This document shows positions 49,337 through 57,770 of a stretch of DNA of 64,000 bases, piece by piece. Under the pieces are notes generated by a model that did no database searches, was not told the origin of the DNA, and worked only from the letters and a program-made list of their open reading frames with translations. The DNA comes from JAPWJZ01 sp966211335 (GTDB lineage: Bacteria; Pseudomonadota; Alphaproteobacteria; Micavibrionales; UBA2020), in the NCBI GenBank assembly GCA_966211335.1, contig CBIHNF010000001.1, positions 1,054,001 to 1,118,000 on the forward strand, read 5' to 3'. Both the position numbers and the translations under genes were made by a program. Position 1 is the first letter of the stretch; the number at the start of each line of letters is the position of its first letter.

Positions 49337-52300
49337 ATGATGAACCGGCAAGTTCACCCGAAGATTGAAACCATGAAAAGCACCTGCGGCAAGGCTCTTG
49401 CCCTTGTCGCCCTCAGTTTGCTCCTCGCCCATACCGGTAACGCCTTTGCGAACCCGGCCGGCGGCACCGTGACCTCCGGCTCCGCGAGCATTTCATCGGC
49501 CGGCAGCACCGTCACGATCAACCAGACGACGGGCAGAGCCACGATTGACTGGAGCAGCTTCGATATCGCCAAGGGGGAGACGACCACCTTCGTCCAGCCC
49601 GGCAGCAATTCCATGACCCTCAACCGCATCGGCAGCGCGGACCCGTCGCAGATTTTCGGCACGCTGTCGTCGAATGGCAAAATCTACCTCGTCAACCTCA
49701 ACGGCTTTATTTTCGGCAAGGGCTCGACCGTCAACGTCGGCGGCATTCTGGCCACCACAGCCGATATCGCGAATGCCGACTTCATGGCAGGACGCATGAA
49801 CTTCAACAAGGCCGGCAACGCCAATGCCGCCATTATTAATGACGGCACCATCAGCGCGCGGGATGCAGGACTTGTCGGCTTCGTCGCGCCGACGGTTGCC
49901 AACTCCGGCATCATCACGGCGCGCCTTGGCCGCGTCAACCTTGCCTCCGGCGATACGATGACGATGGATATGTATGGCGACAACCTTGTTTCCGTCGCCG
50001 TCTCCAACGAAAATGCGGCGCATATCGTCGCCAACTCCGGCCTTATCCATGCGGATGGCGGGCAGATTGCGCTCACCGCCGCCGCCGGCCGCAATATCGC
50101 CAATGGAGTCATTTCGAATTCCGGCATGCTGCAGGCCAATTCCATCGGCAAAAAGAACGGCAAGATCGTGCTCTACGCCGAAGGCGCCAATGCCGTCGCC
50201 GGCAACGTGACAACGGATAAAGGCAGGAAAGCCGGCCAGAGCGGCATTTACATGACCGGCGTTGCCGATGCCAGCGGCACCGGCACCGGCGAAACCGGCG
50301 GCACTGTCGCGCTACTGGCCGATAACGTGGCGCTGGATGGCGACGCGGTCGTTGCGGCATCCGGCACCAGTGGCGGCGGTGATATCCGCATCGGCGGTGA
50401 TTATCTCGGCGGCGGCGATACGCCGGCCGCCTGGAACACCTATGTCGGCGACGGCGTCAGCATCTATAACGACGCGCTGAAAAACGGCAACGGCGGCCGC
50501 ACGATCGTCTGGAGCGACAACGACACCTTCTACTACGGCAGCATTTACGGCCGCGGCGGCACGCAAAGCGGCGACGGCGGTTTCACCGAAACCTCCGGCC
50601 ACGGCTATCTCGATGCGCAGGGCTATGTGGACCTCACCGCGGTGAACGGCAACAAAGGCCTCTATTTCCTCGACCCCACCAATATTTCAATCTACGGCAA
50701 CGTCGATCCGTCTTACGTCTCGACCGACGGCAGCATCAGCCTTGCGAGCAGCCTGAAGCTCTGGCTCGATGCATCGGATACCTCGAAAGTCCAATTGACC
50801 TATAACTCCACGGGCGCGACCGCCACTGGCAGCATCGGCGGCACAACGCTCACCGTCAGCTCCGCCGCGGGGCTTGTCGTTGGCGCGCGCATCCGCCTCA
50901 CCGCGGCGGGCGCGGTCGCCACGGTCGATACGGTCGGTGCCGATACCTATACGATCACCAATATTTCCGGCACCACCGTCACGGTTGCTGCGCCGCTCAC
51001 CGCCACCTATACGGCGCAGGGGCTCTATCAGGGCTATGTCTCCCAGCTGCTGGATAAATCCGGCCGCGGCAATACCATGACGGCGACGACACCGGGACAA
51101 ATGCCTGTCTGGATCAGCAACGGGCAGAATGGCCTGGGCGTCGCCAGCTTCGACGGCGTCGACGACCAGATGACCGCCAATGGCGCGGATTTTGCCTTCA
51201 CGGGCCTGCAGAATTTCAGCGTCATCGGCTCCGCCACCTCCATGGGCGGCGACGGCATCACCAGCCCCTTCATCGGCAACCGCGACCAGAGCGGTGGCCA
51301 GTTCAGCTGGATGATCCGCGCACTGACCGCCAACGTGCATCTGCATGGCTCCGCCCAGTATCTCACCGGCCAGACCTTCACCGTGGGGCAGAGCAATATC
51401 CTGTCGACCGTCACCTCCGGCACCACCTCGCTGTCGTCGAACCTCTATATCGGCGGCAACCTTGTGCAGACGACGAACAACTGGACCTACTACGGCACAC
51501 CCGCCTCCAAAATTTATCTCGGCAATATGTACGACGGCGTCAGCAAGTACAAATATCAGGACATGACGATCTATAACGCCGCCCTCTCCAACGACGCGCG
51601 CGCGCTGATGGAGCAATATCAGGCCGCCAAATGGAACATTGCGCTCAACGCCCCCGGCACGGGCGCGACCGAAGGCGCCAAGGCGACCAGCGCCACCGGC
51701 TATTCCGTCTTCTCGACCCGTTACCTTGAAAAACTCAGCCAGACGGCCGATGTGTCGCTGCAGGCCAGTAACAACATCACGCTCGATTTGAAGGGCGACA
51801 CCCTTAACTTCGCCACCGCCGGCCGCAGCCTGACGCTGAATGCCGGTGCCGCCATCACCGCCAATAGCACCGGCACCATTGCCACCAACGGCGGCAATAT
51901 CTCCATGACTTCCGGCACCGCGATGGATGTCTCCAAAGTCGCGCTGAATGCGGGCGGCGCAGGAACCGTGACGCTGAACGCTGGCGGTGCGCTCACCGCG
52001 GGCAGCATTTCCGGCCGCACAGTTTCTGCAAAAAGCGGTAGCGGCACTGACCTGACTATCGCGACGGGCTCCACCATTTCGGGTTCCGCCACCGGCACTG
52101 CGGTGCAGCTGGTTTCCGGCCGAAACTTCATCAACAATGCGGGCGCATCCGCGCTCTCGGCACCCTCGGGTCGCTGGCTGGTCTATAGCACCAATCCTGC
52201 CAGCGATACGCTGGGCGGTTTGACGAGCACTTTCCGCCGCTATTCCTGCACCACCGTTTCCTGCCCCAGCTTCCCGGCTGCCGGCAACGGCCTCATGTAC

Positions 52301-54274
52301 AGCTACACGCCGGTGCTGACCGCAACGCCGCAATCGGTGGGGATTACCTATGGCGACGCAAAACCGAATATGACCGGCTATGCCTATAACCTCTCGGGCT
52401 ATCTGACCGGTGATGCCACTGCGGATAGCGTGACCGGCAGCCTGACCGGCACCACGCCTTACGCGCAATACAGCCCCGTCAATACCTATGGCATCAATTA
52501 CGCCAGCGGCAGCCTGGCCTCCGCCATGGGCTATGGTTTCAGCTATGCGAATAACGCCAGCGCTATTTCGGTTGGTGCCAAGGCGCTGAACGTCACCGCC
52601 AACGACCAGACGAAGCAGTATGGTGACACGCGCAGCTTTGCAGGCACCGAATTCTCGACCTCCGGCCTGGTCGGCTCCGACAGCGTCAGCCTCGTCACCC
52701 TCGCCAGCACCGGCGCGGCAGGCACCGCCACCGTCGCCGGCGGCCCTTACGCCATCACGGCCTCGAATGCCACCGGCTCGGGTTTGAGCAACTACACGAT
52801 CAGCTATGTGAACGGCCAGTTGGCCGTAACGCCGAAATCGCTGACTGTGACCGCAAGCGGCCAGACCAAGCAATATGGCGATACCTTTACCTTCGGCGGC
52901 ACGGAATATTCGACCTCCGGCCTCGTCAACGGTGATGCCGTGACTTCCGCAACTCTTGCCAGCGCGGGCGCAGCAGCCACCGCTACAGTCTCCGGCGCAC
53001 CGTATTCCATCACTGCTTCCAACGCTTTCGGTACAGGCCTCTCCAACTACACCATCAGCTATGTGAATGGCCAGCTTGCCGTGACACCGAAAGCGCTGAC
53101 CGTGACCGCCACCGGCCAGACGAAGCAATACGGCGACACCTTCACCTTCGGCGGTACCGAATATTCAACCTCCGGTCTCGTGAATGGCGATACAGTTACT
53201 TCGGCAACGCTTGCTAGCGCAGGCGCGGTGAATACGGCCACCGTCTCCGGCGCACCGTATTCCATCACCGCCTCCAATGCTGTCGGTACAGGCCTTGGCA
53301 ACTACACCATCAGCTACGTCAACGGCCAGCTCGCCGTGACGCCCAAAGCTTTGACGGTCACGGCTAGCGGCCAGACCAAACAATACGGCGACACATTCAC
53401 CTTCGGCGGCACAGAATTCTCCACCTCCGGCCTCGTTAATGGCGACACGGTGACGTCCGCCACCCTCGCCAGCGCGGGTTCCGCGGCAACGGCGACTGTT
53501 TCCGGTGCGCCCTACGCGGTCACGGCATCAAACGCCGCCGGCACGGGCTTGAGCAACTATACGATCAGCTACGTCAACGGCCAGCTTGCCGTGACGCCGA
53601 AAGCGCTGACGGTGACCGCGACGGGCGGATCGAAGCGTTACGGCGATACTTTAACCTATACCGGCAGCGAATTTACCACCTCCGGCCTCGTCAATGGCGA
53701 TACCGTCACCTCCGCCACGATCGCGAGCGCGGGCGCGGCGGGCACGGCGGTGGTCGCGGGCGGCCCCTATGCGGTGACGGCCTCCAACGCCAGCGGCTCT
53801 GGCCTTTCCAACTACAGCATCCACTATGTCAACGGCCAGCTGTCGGTGACGCCGCGCGACCTGAAAATTTTCGTCAACAACCTAACGAAGGACTTCGGCA
53901 CGCCGACGGTGTTTGCGGGCACGGAGTTCCACACCCATGGCCTGCGCAATGGCGATACGGTGACGGGTGTTACGCTGTCAAGCGCGGGCGCGCCCTTCAA
54001 CGCCGCTGTCGGCACCTTCTCGATTGATGCTTCCAATGCGACGGGCAGCGGGCTTGGCAACTACGTCATCCATTACGTCTCGGGGCAGCTGACCGTGTCG
54101 CCTTCGGCCGCTTCCGACTCGCTGAACGACGTGGAGAACATGGTTCATATCAACTCGGGCGAACCCTCGCCCGGGGCCGACTATCTGCTGGTTGAATTCA
54201 CCCAGCCGCTCGCGGAAATACTCGGCATGACCGAGAATGAACGCACCATTTATTCCAACCAGAGCGACTATTAA
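49337..54274 (+). CDS. Filamentous haemagglutinin-like exoprotein with LamG-like and MBG repeat domains
   Basis: The product has up to 1645 residues. After a signal peptide (ending about residue 38, THTGNAFA-like) comes a TPS/haemagglutination domain (about 40-170, with GRATIDWSSFDIAKG, VNLNGFIFGKGSTVNVGGILA). A beta-helix-like stretch follows to about 450, then a LamG/concanavalin-like domain (about 470-780, LKLWLDASDTSKV, LDKSGRGNTM, FDGVDDQMT). Six exact-length MBG-type repeats (about 1083-1592) come last, and a short acidic C-terminus. This is the layout of two-partner secreted exoproteins, but no TpsB transporter gene is in the window. Possible starts are ATGs at 49337, 49340 and 49373; the last gives the cleanest signal peptide (MKSTCGKALALVALSLLL) but none has a strong ribosome-binding site. 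Probable role: adhesion. Confidence 0.8.
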   Translation: MMNRQVHPKIETMKSTCGKALALVALSLLLAHTGNAFANPAGGTVTSGSASISSAGSTVTINQTTGRATIDWSSFDIAKGETTTFVQPGSNSMTLNRIGSADPSQIFGTLSSNGKIYLVNLNGFIFGKGSTVNVGGILATTADIANADFMAGRMNFNKAGNANAAIINDGTISARDAGLVGFVAPTVANSGIITARLGRVNLASGDTMTMDMYGDNLVSVAVSNENAAHIVANSGLIHADGGQIALTAAAGRNIANGVISNSGMLQANSIGKKNGKIVLYAEGANAVAGNVTTDKGRKAGQSGIYMTGVADASGTGTGETGGTVALLADNVALDGDAVVAASGTSGGGDIRIGGDYLGGGDTPAAWNTYVGDGVSIYNDALKNGNGGRTIVWSDNDTFYYGSIYGRGGTQSGDGGFTETSGHGYLDAQGYVDLTAVNGNKGLYFLDPTNISIYGNVDPSYVSTDGSISLASSLKLWLDASDTSKVQLTYNSTGATATGSIGGTTLTVSSAAGLVVGARIRLTAAGAVATVDTVGADTYTITNISGTTVTVAAPLTATYTAQGLYQGYVSQLLDKSGRGNTMTATTPGQMPVWISNGQNGLGVASFDGVDDQMTANGADFAFTGLQNFSVIGSATSMGGDGITSPFIGNRDQSGGQFSWMIRALTANVHLHGSAQYLTGQTFTVGQSNILSTVTSGTTSLSSNLYIGGNLVQTTNNWTYYGTPASKIYLGNMYDGVSKYKYQDMTIYNAALSNDARALMEQYQAAKWNIALNAPGTGATEGAKATSATGYSVFSTRYLEKLSQTADVSLQASNNITLDLKGDTLNFATAGRSLTLNAGAAITANSTGTIATNGGNISMTSGTAMDVSKVALNAGGAGTVTLNAGGALTAGSISGRTVSAKSGSGTDLTIATGSTISGSATGTAVQLVSGRNFINNAGASALSAPSGRWLVYSTNPASDTLGGLTSTFRRYSCTTVSCPSFPAAGNGLMYSYTPVLTATPQSVGITYGDAKPNMTGYAYNLSGYLTGDATADSVTGSLTGTTPYAQYSPVNTYGINYASGSLASAMGYGFSYANNASAISVGAKALNVTANDQTKQYGDTRSFAGTEFSTSGLVGSDSVSLVTLASTGAAGTATVAGGPYAITASNATGSGLSNYTISYVNGQLAVTPKSLTVTASGQTKQYGDTFTFGGTEYSTSGLVNGDAVTSATLASAGAAATATVSGAPYSITASNAFGTGLSNYTISYVNGQLAVTPKALTVTATGQTKQYGDTFTFGGTEYSTSGLVNGDTVTSATLASAGAVNTATVSGAPYSITASNAVGTGLGNYTISYVNGQLAVTPKALTVTASGQTKQYGDTFTFGGTEFSTSGLVNGDTVTSATLASAGSAATATVSGAPYAVTASNAAGTGLSNYTISYVNGQLAVTPKALTVTATGGSKRYGDTLTYTGSEFTTSGLVNGDTVTSATIASAGAAGTAVVAGGPYAVTASNASGSGLSNYSIHYVNGQLSVTPRDLKIFVNNLTKDFGTPTVFAGTEFHTHGLRNGDTVTGVTLSSAGAPFNAAVGTFSIDASNATGSGLGNYVIHYVSGQLTVSPSAASDSLNDVENMVHINSGEPSPGADYLLVEFTQPLAEILGMTENERTIYSNQSDY
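52583..54112 (+). repeat. Six tandem 255-bp repeats coding for MBG (YGD-type) domains
   Basis: Units start at 52583, 52838, 53093, 53348, 53603 and 53858, exactly 255 bp (85 codons) apart. The common core is (A/S)L(N/T)VTA..QTKQYGDT and later SNYTISYVNGQLAVTPK. The middle units are almost identical in protein but differ at many third codon positions. The last unit (DLKIFVNNLTKDFGTP) is the most diverged. Confidence 0.92.
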
Positions 54275-55260
54275 GCCAGCGCCGTCACGACGACCAGCAC
54301 CAGCGCCGCAATCGTGCCGGCGGTGAGACGCAGCAAAATCACGCGGTCGCGGCTGCGCACTTCATTGAATTCGCCCGCCTGCACGCGGCCCGATTGCACC
54401 ACCAGCTGCATCAATGTCGCGATGATGAAGAAGTACGACAGCAGGTAGATTTTATCGGTCAGCAGCAGGTAATCGACATCCGGCAGGGAGCTTGCGGAGG
54501 TGAGCTGCAGCGCGACGAGGGTGAGGAGGGCGGTGATGGCAACGCCGAGCCGGCCTTCGATATAGACGGGATGGACGAGGAAGATGAGGCCCGTGCAGAA
54601 CAGCACAAGCGCGATGGGCAGAAAAATCTTGATGCTGCTGGCAAGCCAGGGCCTTGTCACGGGCACGGAAAATTCGGCGCGGGAATAGCTGGATTGTTCC
54701 TTCTGGCTGATGTCGCCGAAGCGGGTCGGGTAGTCGGAAGTGCCGATATTCAGCGCCGCCTCGCCGAGGTTGAAGCCGGGCAGATAGATCTTACCGTTCA
54801 TGGTCACGGGCGCGTCATCGACCGTATCGGGCACATAGACTAGTTCATTCTTGTCGTGCAGGCTGTCTTCGACCATCACGCTTAATTTTTGCTGGTCGAA
54901 GGGGTATTGCTGCAGCGGGAACTTGGTGCTGAATTCGCCCTGATCGCGCAAAATCATGTAGAGCGACCCGTCCGGCATTTTCTGCGGCTTGTCGTAGAGG
55001 GCGGTGCGCACATGGCTTGCGGGGTCAAAGGCATTCATGAATTCGGCCGTGGCTGCGGGGTTCAGTTTCTCGTCCCGCCAGCGGAACCAGACGTAAAAAT
55101 CCATGCGGTAGCTGTGGTTGCGCATGTTGATTTCCTGAATGTCATTGACATGCACCCCTACAAACACCTTATCGGCAAAAATCTTATCCGCCTCCGCCCG
55201 CGCCGGAGCATTCACGAATAGCAAGGAGAGCAGGGCGAGGGCGGCGAGGAAGTGTTTCAT
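54271..55260 (-). CDS. Pentameric ligand-gated ion channel homologue
   Basis: The 329 residues have a signal peptide (about 1-22) and an extracytoplasmic beta-sandwich domain (about 25-205). Its FPLQQYPFDQQKL (114-126) matches the conserved Pro loop of the Cys-loop receptor superfamily; the two cysteines are absent, as in other prokaryotic members. Four helices follow: M1 (about 208-229), M2 (about 236-256, EGRLGVAITALLTLVALQL), a Pro-containing M2-M3 loop (SSLPDVDYLLLTD), M3 (about 266-288) and M4 (about 305-327), with only a short cytoplasmic loop. This is the GLIC/ELIC architecture. Such channels open an ion pore in the inner membrane on ligand binding; the ligand and ion choice are unknown. 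Its ATG overlaps the serpin stop by one base, so the two are co-expressed. Confidence 0.88.
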   Translation of the reverse strand: MKHFLAALALLSLLFVNAPARAEADKIFADKVFVGVHVNDIQEINMRNHSYRMDFYVWFRWRDEKLNPAATAEFMNAFDPASHVRTALYDKPQKMPDGSLYMILRDQGEFSTKFPLQQYPFDQQKLSVMVEDSLHDKNELVYVPDTVDDAPVTMNGKIYLPGFNLGEAALNIGTSDYPTRFGDISQKEQSSYSRAEFSVPVTRPWLASSIKIFLPIALVLFCTGLIFLVHPVYIEGRLGVAITALLTLVALQLTSASSLPDVDYLLLTDKIYLLSYFFIIATLMQLVVQSGRVQAGEFNEVRSRDRVILLRLTAGTIAALVLVVVTALA

Positions 55261-56513
55261 TATTTGTCTCCGACGGGATGATTGACCGCGCCGATAAAAA
55301 TGATGGCGTTGGTTTTGATATCCTGCAGCGCAAAGACAAACGAGCGATCGAAGCGGAGATGGACGGGGTCGGGCTCGTGCATCATCGCCATGGCGCGCAT
55401 GGTGGTGGTGGTCACGGCCGCGGCTTCGCTGCCGTCTTCATCCGTTTTGAAAACGACGTCGTGGGAGACGCGGCTGATGAAGAGTTTTCCACCCTTCACA
55501 TTTGCCATGGGCGAAAAATCCGCCGTGCTGCCGAAGGCGGAGGTGATGCCCATGTCTTTCAGGGCAGGGATGAGGTCGTGCTTTTGCTTGATGTCGATGT
55601 GCGGCAGGTCGATGCTGCCTTTGACCTCGGAATAATTGCCGGCATTGGTCCAGGGCGCATCTGCTGTTTGTTTTGCCAGCCAGTCGCGGACGGAAACGGA
55701 TTTGTCTTTCGGCTTCATCAGCAAAATGCGCATGGTGGGGTGGTCACCCGCGCCGTAATCCAGCGTCGCGCCAATGGCATCGGCGCCATCAAAGTAATTG
55801 AATTTATCTTCGCCGTTGAAATCCTTGTGCATCATCGGCACATCTGAAGCCTTGCCGCCGTCGGCGGTGAAGGGCGCTTGTTTCGTCAGCGCCTTGTCAA
55901 ACTTCGCGGTCCAGCTGCCCTTGAAATACAGCGCGGAGGAAAGGACGATGGCGTCCTGATTGTCGAGCTGGTCGATCACCTTGTCGATCAGGCCCTTGGT
56001 ATTGGCCGAGGCCCAGCTGTTGATTTTATCCACCGTGGCGGTGTCAGTAAAATCTTCCGCCGAAATTTTGGCGGCGAAAACGCCCTCCGCGGTTTTGGCG
56101 AAATCAGGTTTCAGCGTCGCCGTATTCTTGTTGACCCAGACGCTGTTGGCGGTGAGCAGCTCGACGCTGCCTTTGTTCGCGGCCAGCATTTTGGCGTTGC
56201 TGTCCATGAGGGCGGAGGCTTCTTCCTCAAAACTCGCGGCATCGGGCCCGAAGAGGGCTTTGCCGAATTCGGCTTGAGTGTCGCCCGCAGCGCCACTGCC
56301 GACCAGCGCCATGGCAGAAAGCGCGTTGTAGGGGGAGATGACAAAGTTGCCCCCTTTATCATCCTGATGCGCCATGCCCGCTTTCGCCATGGTGAAGGTT
56401 ACGCGGTTGATATTGGCGCTGCCGTCCTGCGGCGGAATGAGCACCTTGGCGGAGGCGAGCGTGCTGCACAGCAAAACAGCGGCGAGGGGCAAAAGGGCAA
56501 AACGAATACGCAT
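55260..56513 (-). CDS. Exported serpin, predicted inhibitory
   Basis: The 417 residues have a signal peptide (about 1-22) and a full serpin fold: NFVISPYNALSAMAL (about 56-70), DKINSWASANTKGLIDKVI (162-180), LSSALYFKGSWTAKFD (191-206) and the C-terminal FVFALQDIKTNAIIFIGAV. The reactive loop hinge reads EDGSEAAAVTTTT (359-371), with small residues as needed for loop insertion, so it should be inhibitory. Counting from P17 (Glu359), P1 is Met375 and P1' Ala376, which predicts elastase- or chymotrypsin-like targets. It would act in the periplasm or outside the cell. It is rare for bacteria to have serpins. The ATG starts a clear signal peptide; GGAG lies about 14 bases upstream. It overlaps the pLGIC gene. 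Confidence 0.92.
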   Translation of the reverse strand: MRIRFALLPLAAVLLCSTLASAKVLIPPQDGSANINRVTFTMAKAGMAHQDDKGGNFVISPYNALSAMALVGSGAAGDTQAEFGKALFGPDAASFEEEASALMDSNAKMLAANKGSVELLTANSVWVNKNTATLKPDFAKTAEGVFAAKISAEDFTDTATVDKINSWASANTKGLIDKVIDQLDNQDAIVLSSALYFKGSWTAKFDKALTKQAPFTADGGKASDVPMMHKDFNGEDKFNYFDGADAIGATLDYGAGDHPTMRILLMKPKDKSVSVRDWLAKQTADAPWTNAGNYSEVKGSIDLPHIDIKQKHDLIPALKDMGITSAFGSTADFSPMANVKGGKLFISRVSHDVVFKTDEDGSEAAAVTTTTMRAMAMMHEPDPVHLRFDRSFVFALQDIKTNAIIFIGAVNHPVGDK

Positions 56514-56532
56514 GTCGGGAAATTCTCCACAT

Positions 56533-56567
56533 AAAAACGGCCGGCTGTATTTTCACACAACCGGCCG
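56533..56567 (-). terminator. Rho-independent terminator between the small stress gene and the serpin
   Basis: On the minus strand CGGCCGGTTGT and ACAGCCGGCCG form an 11-bp stem with one G-T pair and an 8-base loop, followed by TTTTT. It ends the transcript of the 81-residue gene, 20 bases before the serpin ATG. Confidence 0.7.
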
Positions 56568-56569
56568 CC

Positions 56570-56580
56570 TTTAGGCAAAT
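56570..56580 (+). promoter_or_regulatory. Shared intergenic 11-mer, copy 3 (upstream of the serpin)
   Basis: TTTAGGCAAAT on the plus strand, so ATTTGCCTAAA in the direction of the serpin gene, 57 bases before its ATG. In the exoprotein gene at 49337 the same word has the same orientation 38 bases before the first ATG. Confidence 0.3.
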
Positions 56581-56610
56581 TCCCGTTTAGGGCGAGAAAT
56601 ATTGCGGTAA

Positions 56611-56856
56611 TTAGTGCTTCAGGTCTTCTTTCGCGTCATGCGCGGCGTCCTGGATTTTGTCGGCCGGGCTGCGGTCTTCCAGCTGGCGGGCGGCTTTGTC
56701 GACGCCATTCGGCAGTTCGTTTACGGCATCGCCGATTTTCTGGCCGACCGTTTTATGTTCGGGGGTGGTGAGGACGAAATAGCCCAGGATCGCGACGAGA
56801 AGGGCGACGATGACGACCATCAGTGTCTTGTTATTGCTGGTGGTAACTGTAGCCAT
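56611..56856 (-). CDS. Small single-pass membrane protein under a stress promoter
   Basis: The 81 residues have a transmembrane helix (about 11-29, TLMVVIVALLVAILGYFVL) and a hydrophilic, probably helical tail rich in Asp, Lys and Ala (about 36-81). I do not recognise the family. Its promoter is an exact EcfG match at 56901-56926 and it has its own terminator, so it is a monocistronic unit, probably part of the general stress response. A dyad (TTGTAC-N7-GTACAA, 56879-56897) lies in its leader or at the start of transcription. The ATG follows AAAAAAGG at a suitable distance. Confidence 0.7.
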   Translation of the reverse strand: MATVTTSNNKTLMVVIVALLVAILGYFVLTTPEHKTVGQKIGDAVNELPNGVDKAARQLEDRSPADKIQDAAHDAKEDLKH

Positions 56857-56900
56857 GATTTTTAACCTTTTTTCGGAGTTGTACTTTGTTCGTACAAGCC

Positions 56901-56926
56901 AACGCAGGAAGGCGGCAAAAGGTTCC
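56901..56926 (-). promoter_or_regulatory. EcfG-type general stress promoter upstream of the small membrane protein gene
   Basis: On the minus strand GGAAC is followed by exactly 17 bases and CGTT, the alphaproteobacterial EcfG consensus. It lies between the CinA-like stop and the gene at 56856, with a predicted leader of about 40 nucleotides. A perfect dyad (56879-56897) follows directly. Confidence 0.75.
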
Positions 56927-57667
56927 TCACTGCGGCTCTTCCCCCGCCGCCCGTATCAGCGCGGCGACTTTGCTGGCGACGACCTCCAGCTCCGCTTCAT
57001 CACTGGCGCGGAGGGTCAGGCTGAGGCTGGGGGTCTGCATCATATGCGGGTAGCTGCCGATATCGACGGCGGGGTGTTCTTTTTGAATCGCGCCCAGCTC
57101 CGCCGCAATATCGCCTTCCTTCTGGTTGCAGCGCAGGGTGCGGCTGATCACGGGCTTGCCGGTTTCCAGCTTCGTTTCCACATCCTCGAACATGCCTTGC
57201 ATGATTTTCGGCACGCCCGCCATGACGAAGACGTTTTCCATGTAGAAACCGGGCGGCCCTGCGACGGGATTTTTAATCAGCCCGCAGCCTTCCGGCATGG
57301 TCGCCATGCGGAGGCGCGCCGCGTTCATTTCCACGCCGCGCGCCTTGTAATTTTCCAGCATTTCCTGCTTCACGTCTTCGCGGACCACATGCGCCACGCC
57401 AAAGGCTTTCGAGACGCATTCGGCGGTAATATCGTCATGCGTTGGGCCAATGCCGCCGGTCGTGAAAACGTACTTATATTGTCGGCGCAGGGCGTTCAGC
57501 GTCTCTATAATCTGGGCTTCCACATCGCGCACAATGCGCACTTCCGCAAGCTCGATCCCGCGGCTCGCAAGGCGTTTGGCGATAAAGGCGATATTGGCGT
57601 CCTGTGTGGACCCTGAGAGAATTTCATTGCCGATCACAAGGATGGCGGCGTTAAGGGCGTTCGGCAT
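56927..57667 (-). CDS. CinA N-terminal/MoaB-like molybdopterin-binding fold protein
   Basis: The 246 residues match the COG1058 domain found at the N-terminus of CinA. NAAILVIGNEILSGSTQDAN starts the fold, and YVFTTGGIGPTHDDITAE is its signature nucleotide- or cofactor-binding loop. The C-terminal PncC (nicotinamide-nucleotide amidase) domain of full CinA is absent. In full CinA the COG1058 domain has ADP-ribose pyrophosphatase activity; whether this short form keeps it is unknown. It is divergent from map. The stop lies directly beside the EcfG promoter of the next gene. Confidence 0.85.
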   Translation of the reverse strand: MPNALNAAILVIGNEILSGSTQDANIAFIAKRLASRGIELAEVRIVRDVEAQIIETLNALRRQYKYVFTTGGIGPTHDDITAECVSKAFGVAHVVREDVKQEMLENYKARGVEMNAARLRMATMPEGCGLIKNPVAGPPGFYMENVFVMAGVPKIMQGMFEDVETKLETGKPVISRTLRCNQKEGDIAAELGAIQKEHPAVDIGSYPHMMQTPSLSLTLRASDEAELEVVASKVAALIRAAGEEPQ

Positions 57668-57770
57668 GTCAAATCTCTCCTGAAACGGGCGTTTGCGGTG
57701 CCGTAGAATGCCATATTTCGCTTGTTTTTGCGCCTGTTTGGGGCCATTTTACCATCCATATGAGGATAAA

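Noticed and set aside
50687..53128. Open frame of 813 codons on the minus strand inside the exoprotein gene
   Set aside because: Same reason: antisense to a repeat gene with clear domains, low-complexity composition and no start site.
54643..54652. Possible attachment-site repeat of the tRNA-Leu 3' end
   Set aside because: Only nine bases (GCCAGGGCC) match and they lie inside the channel gene; too short to support an integration event.
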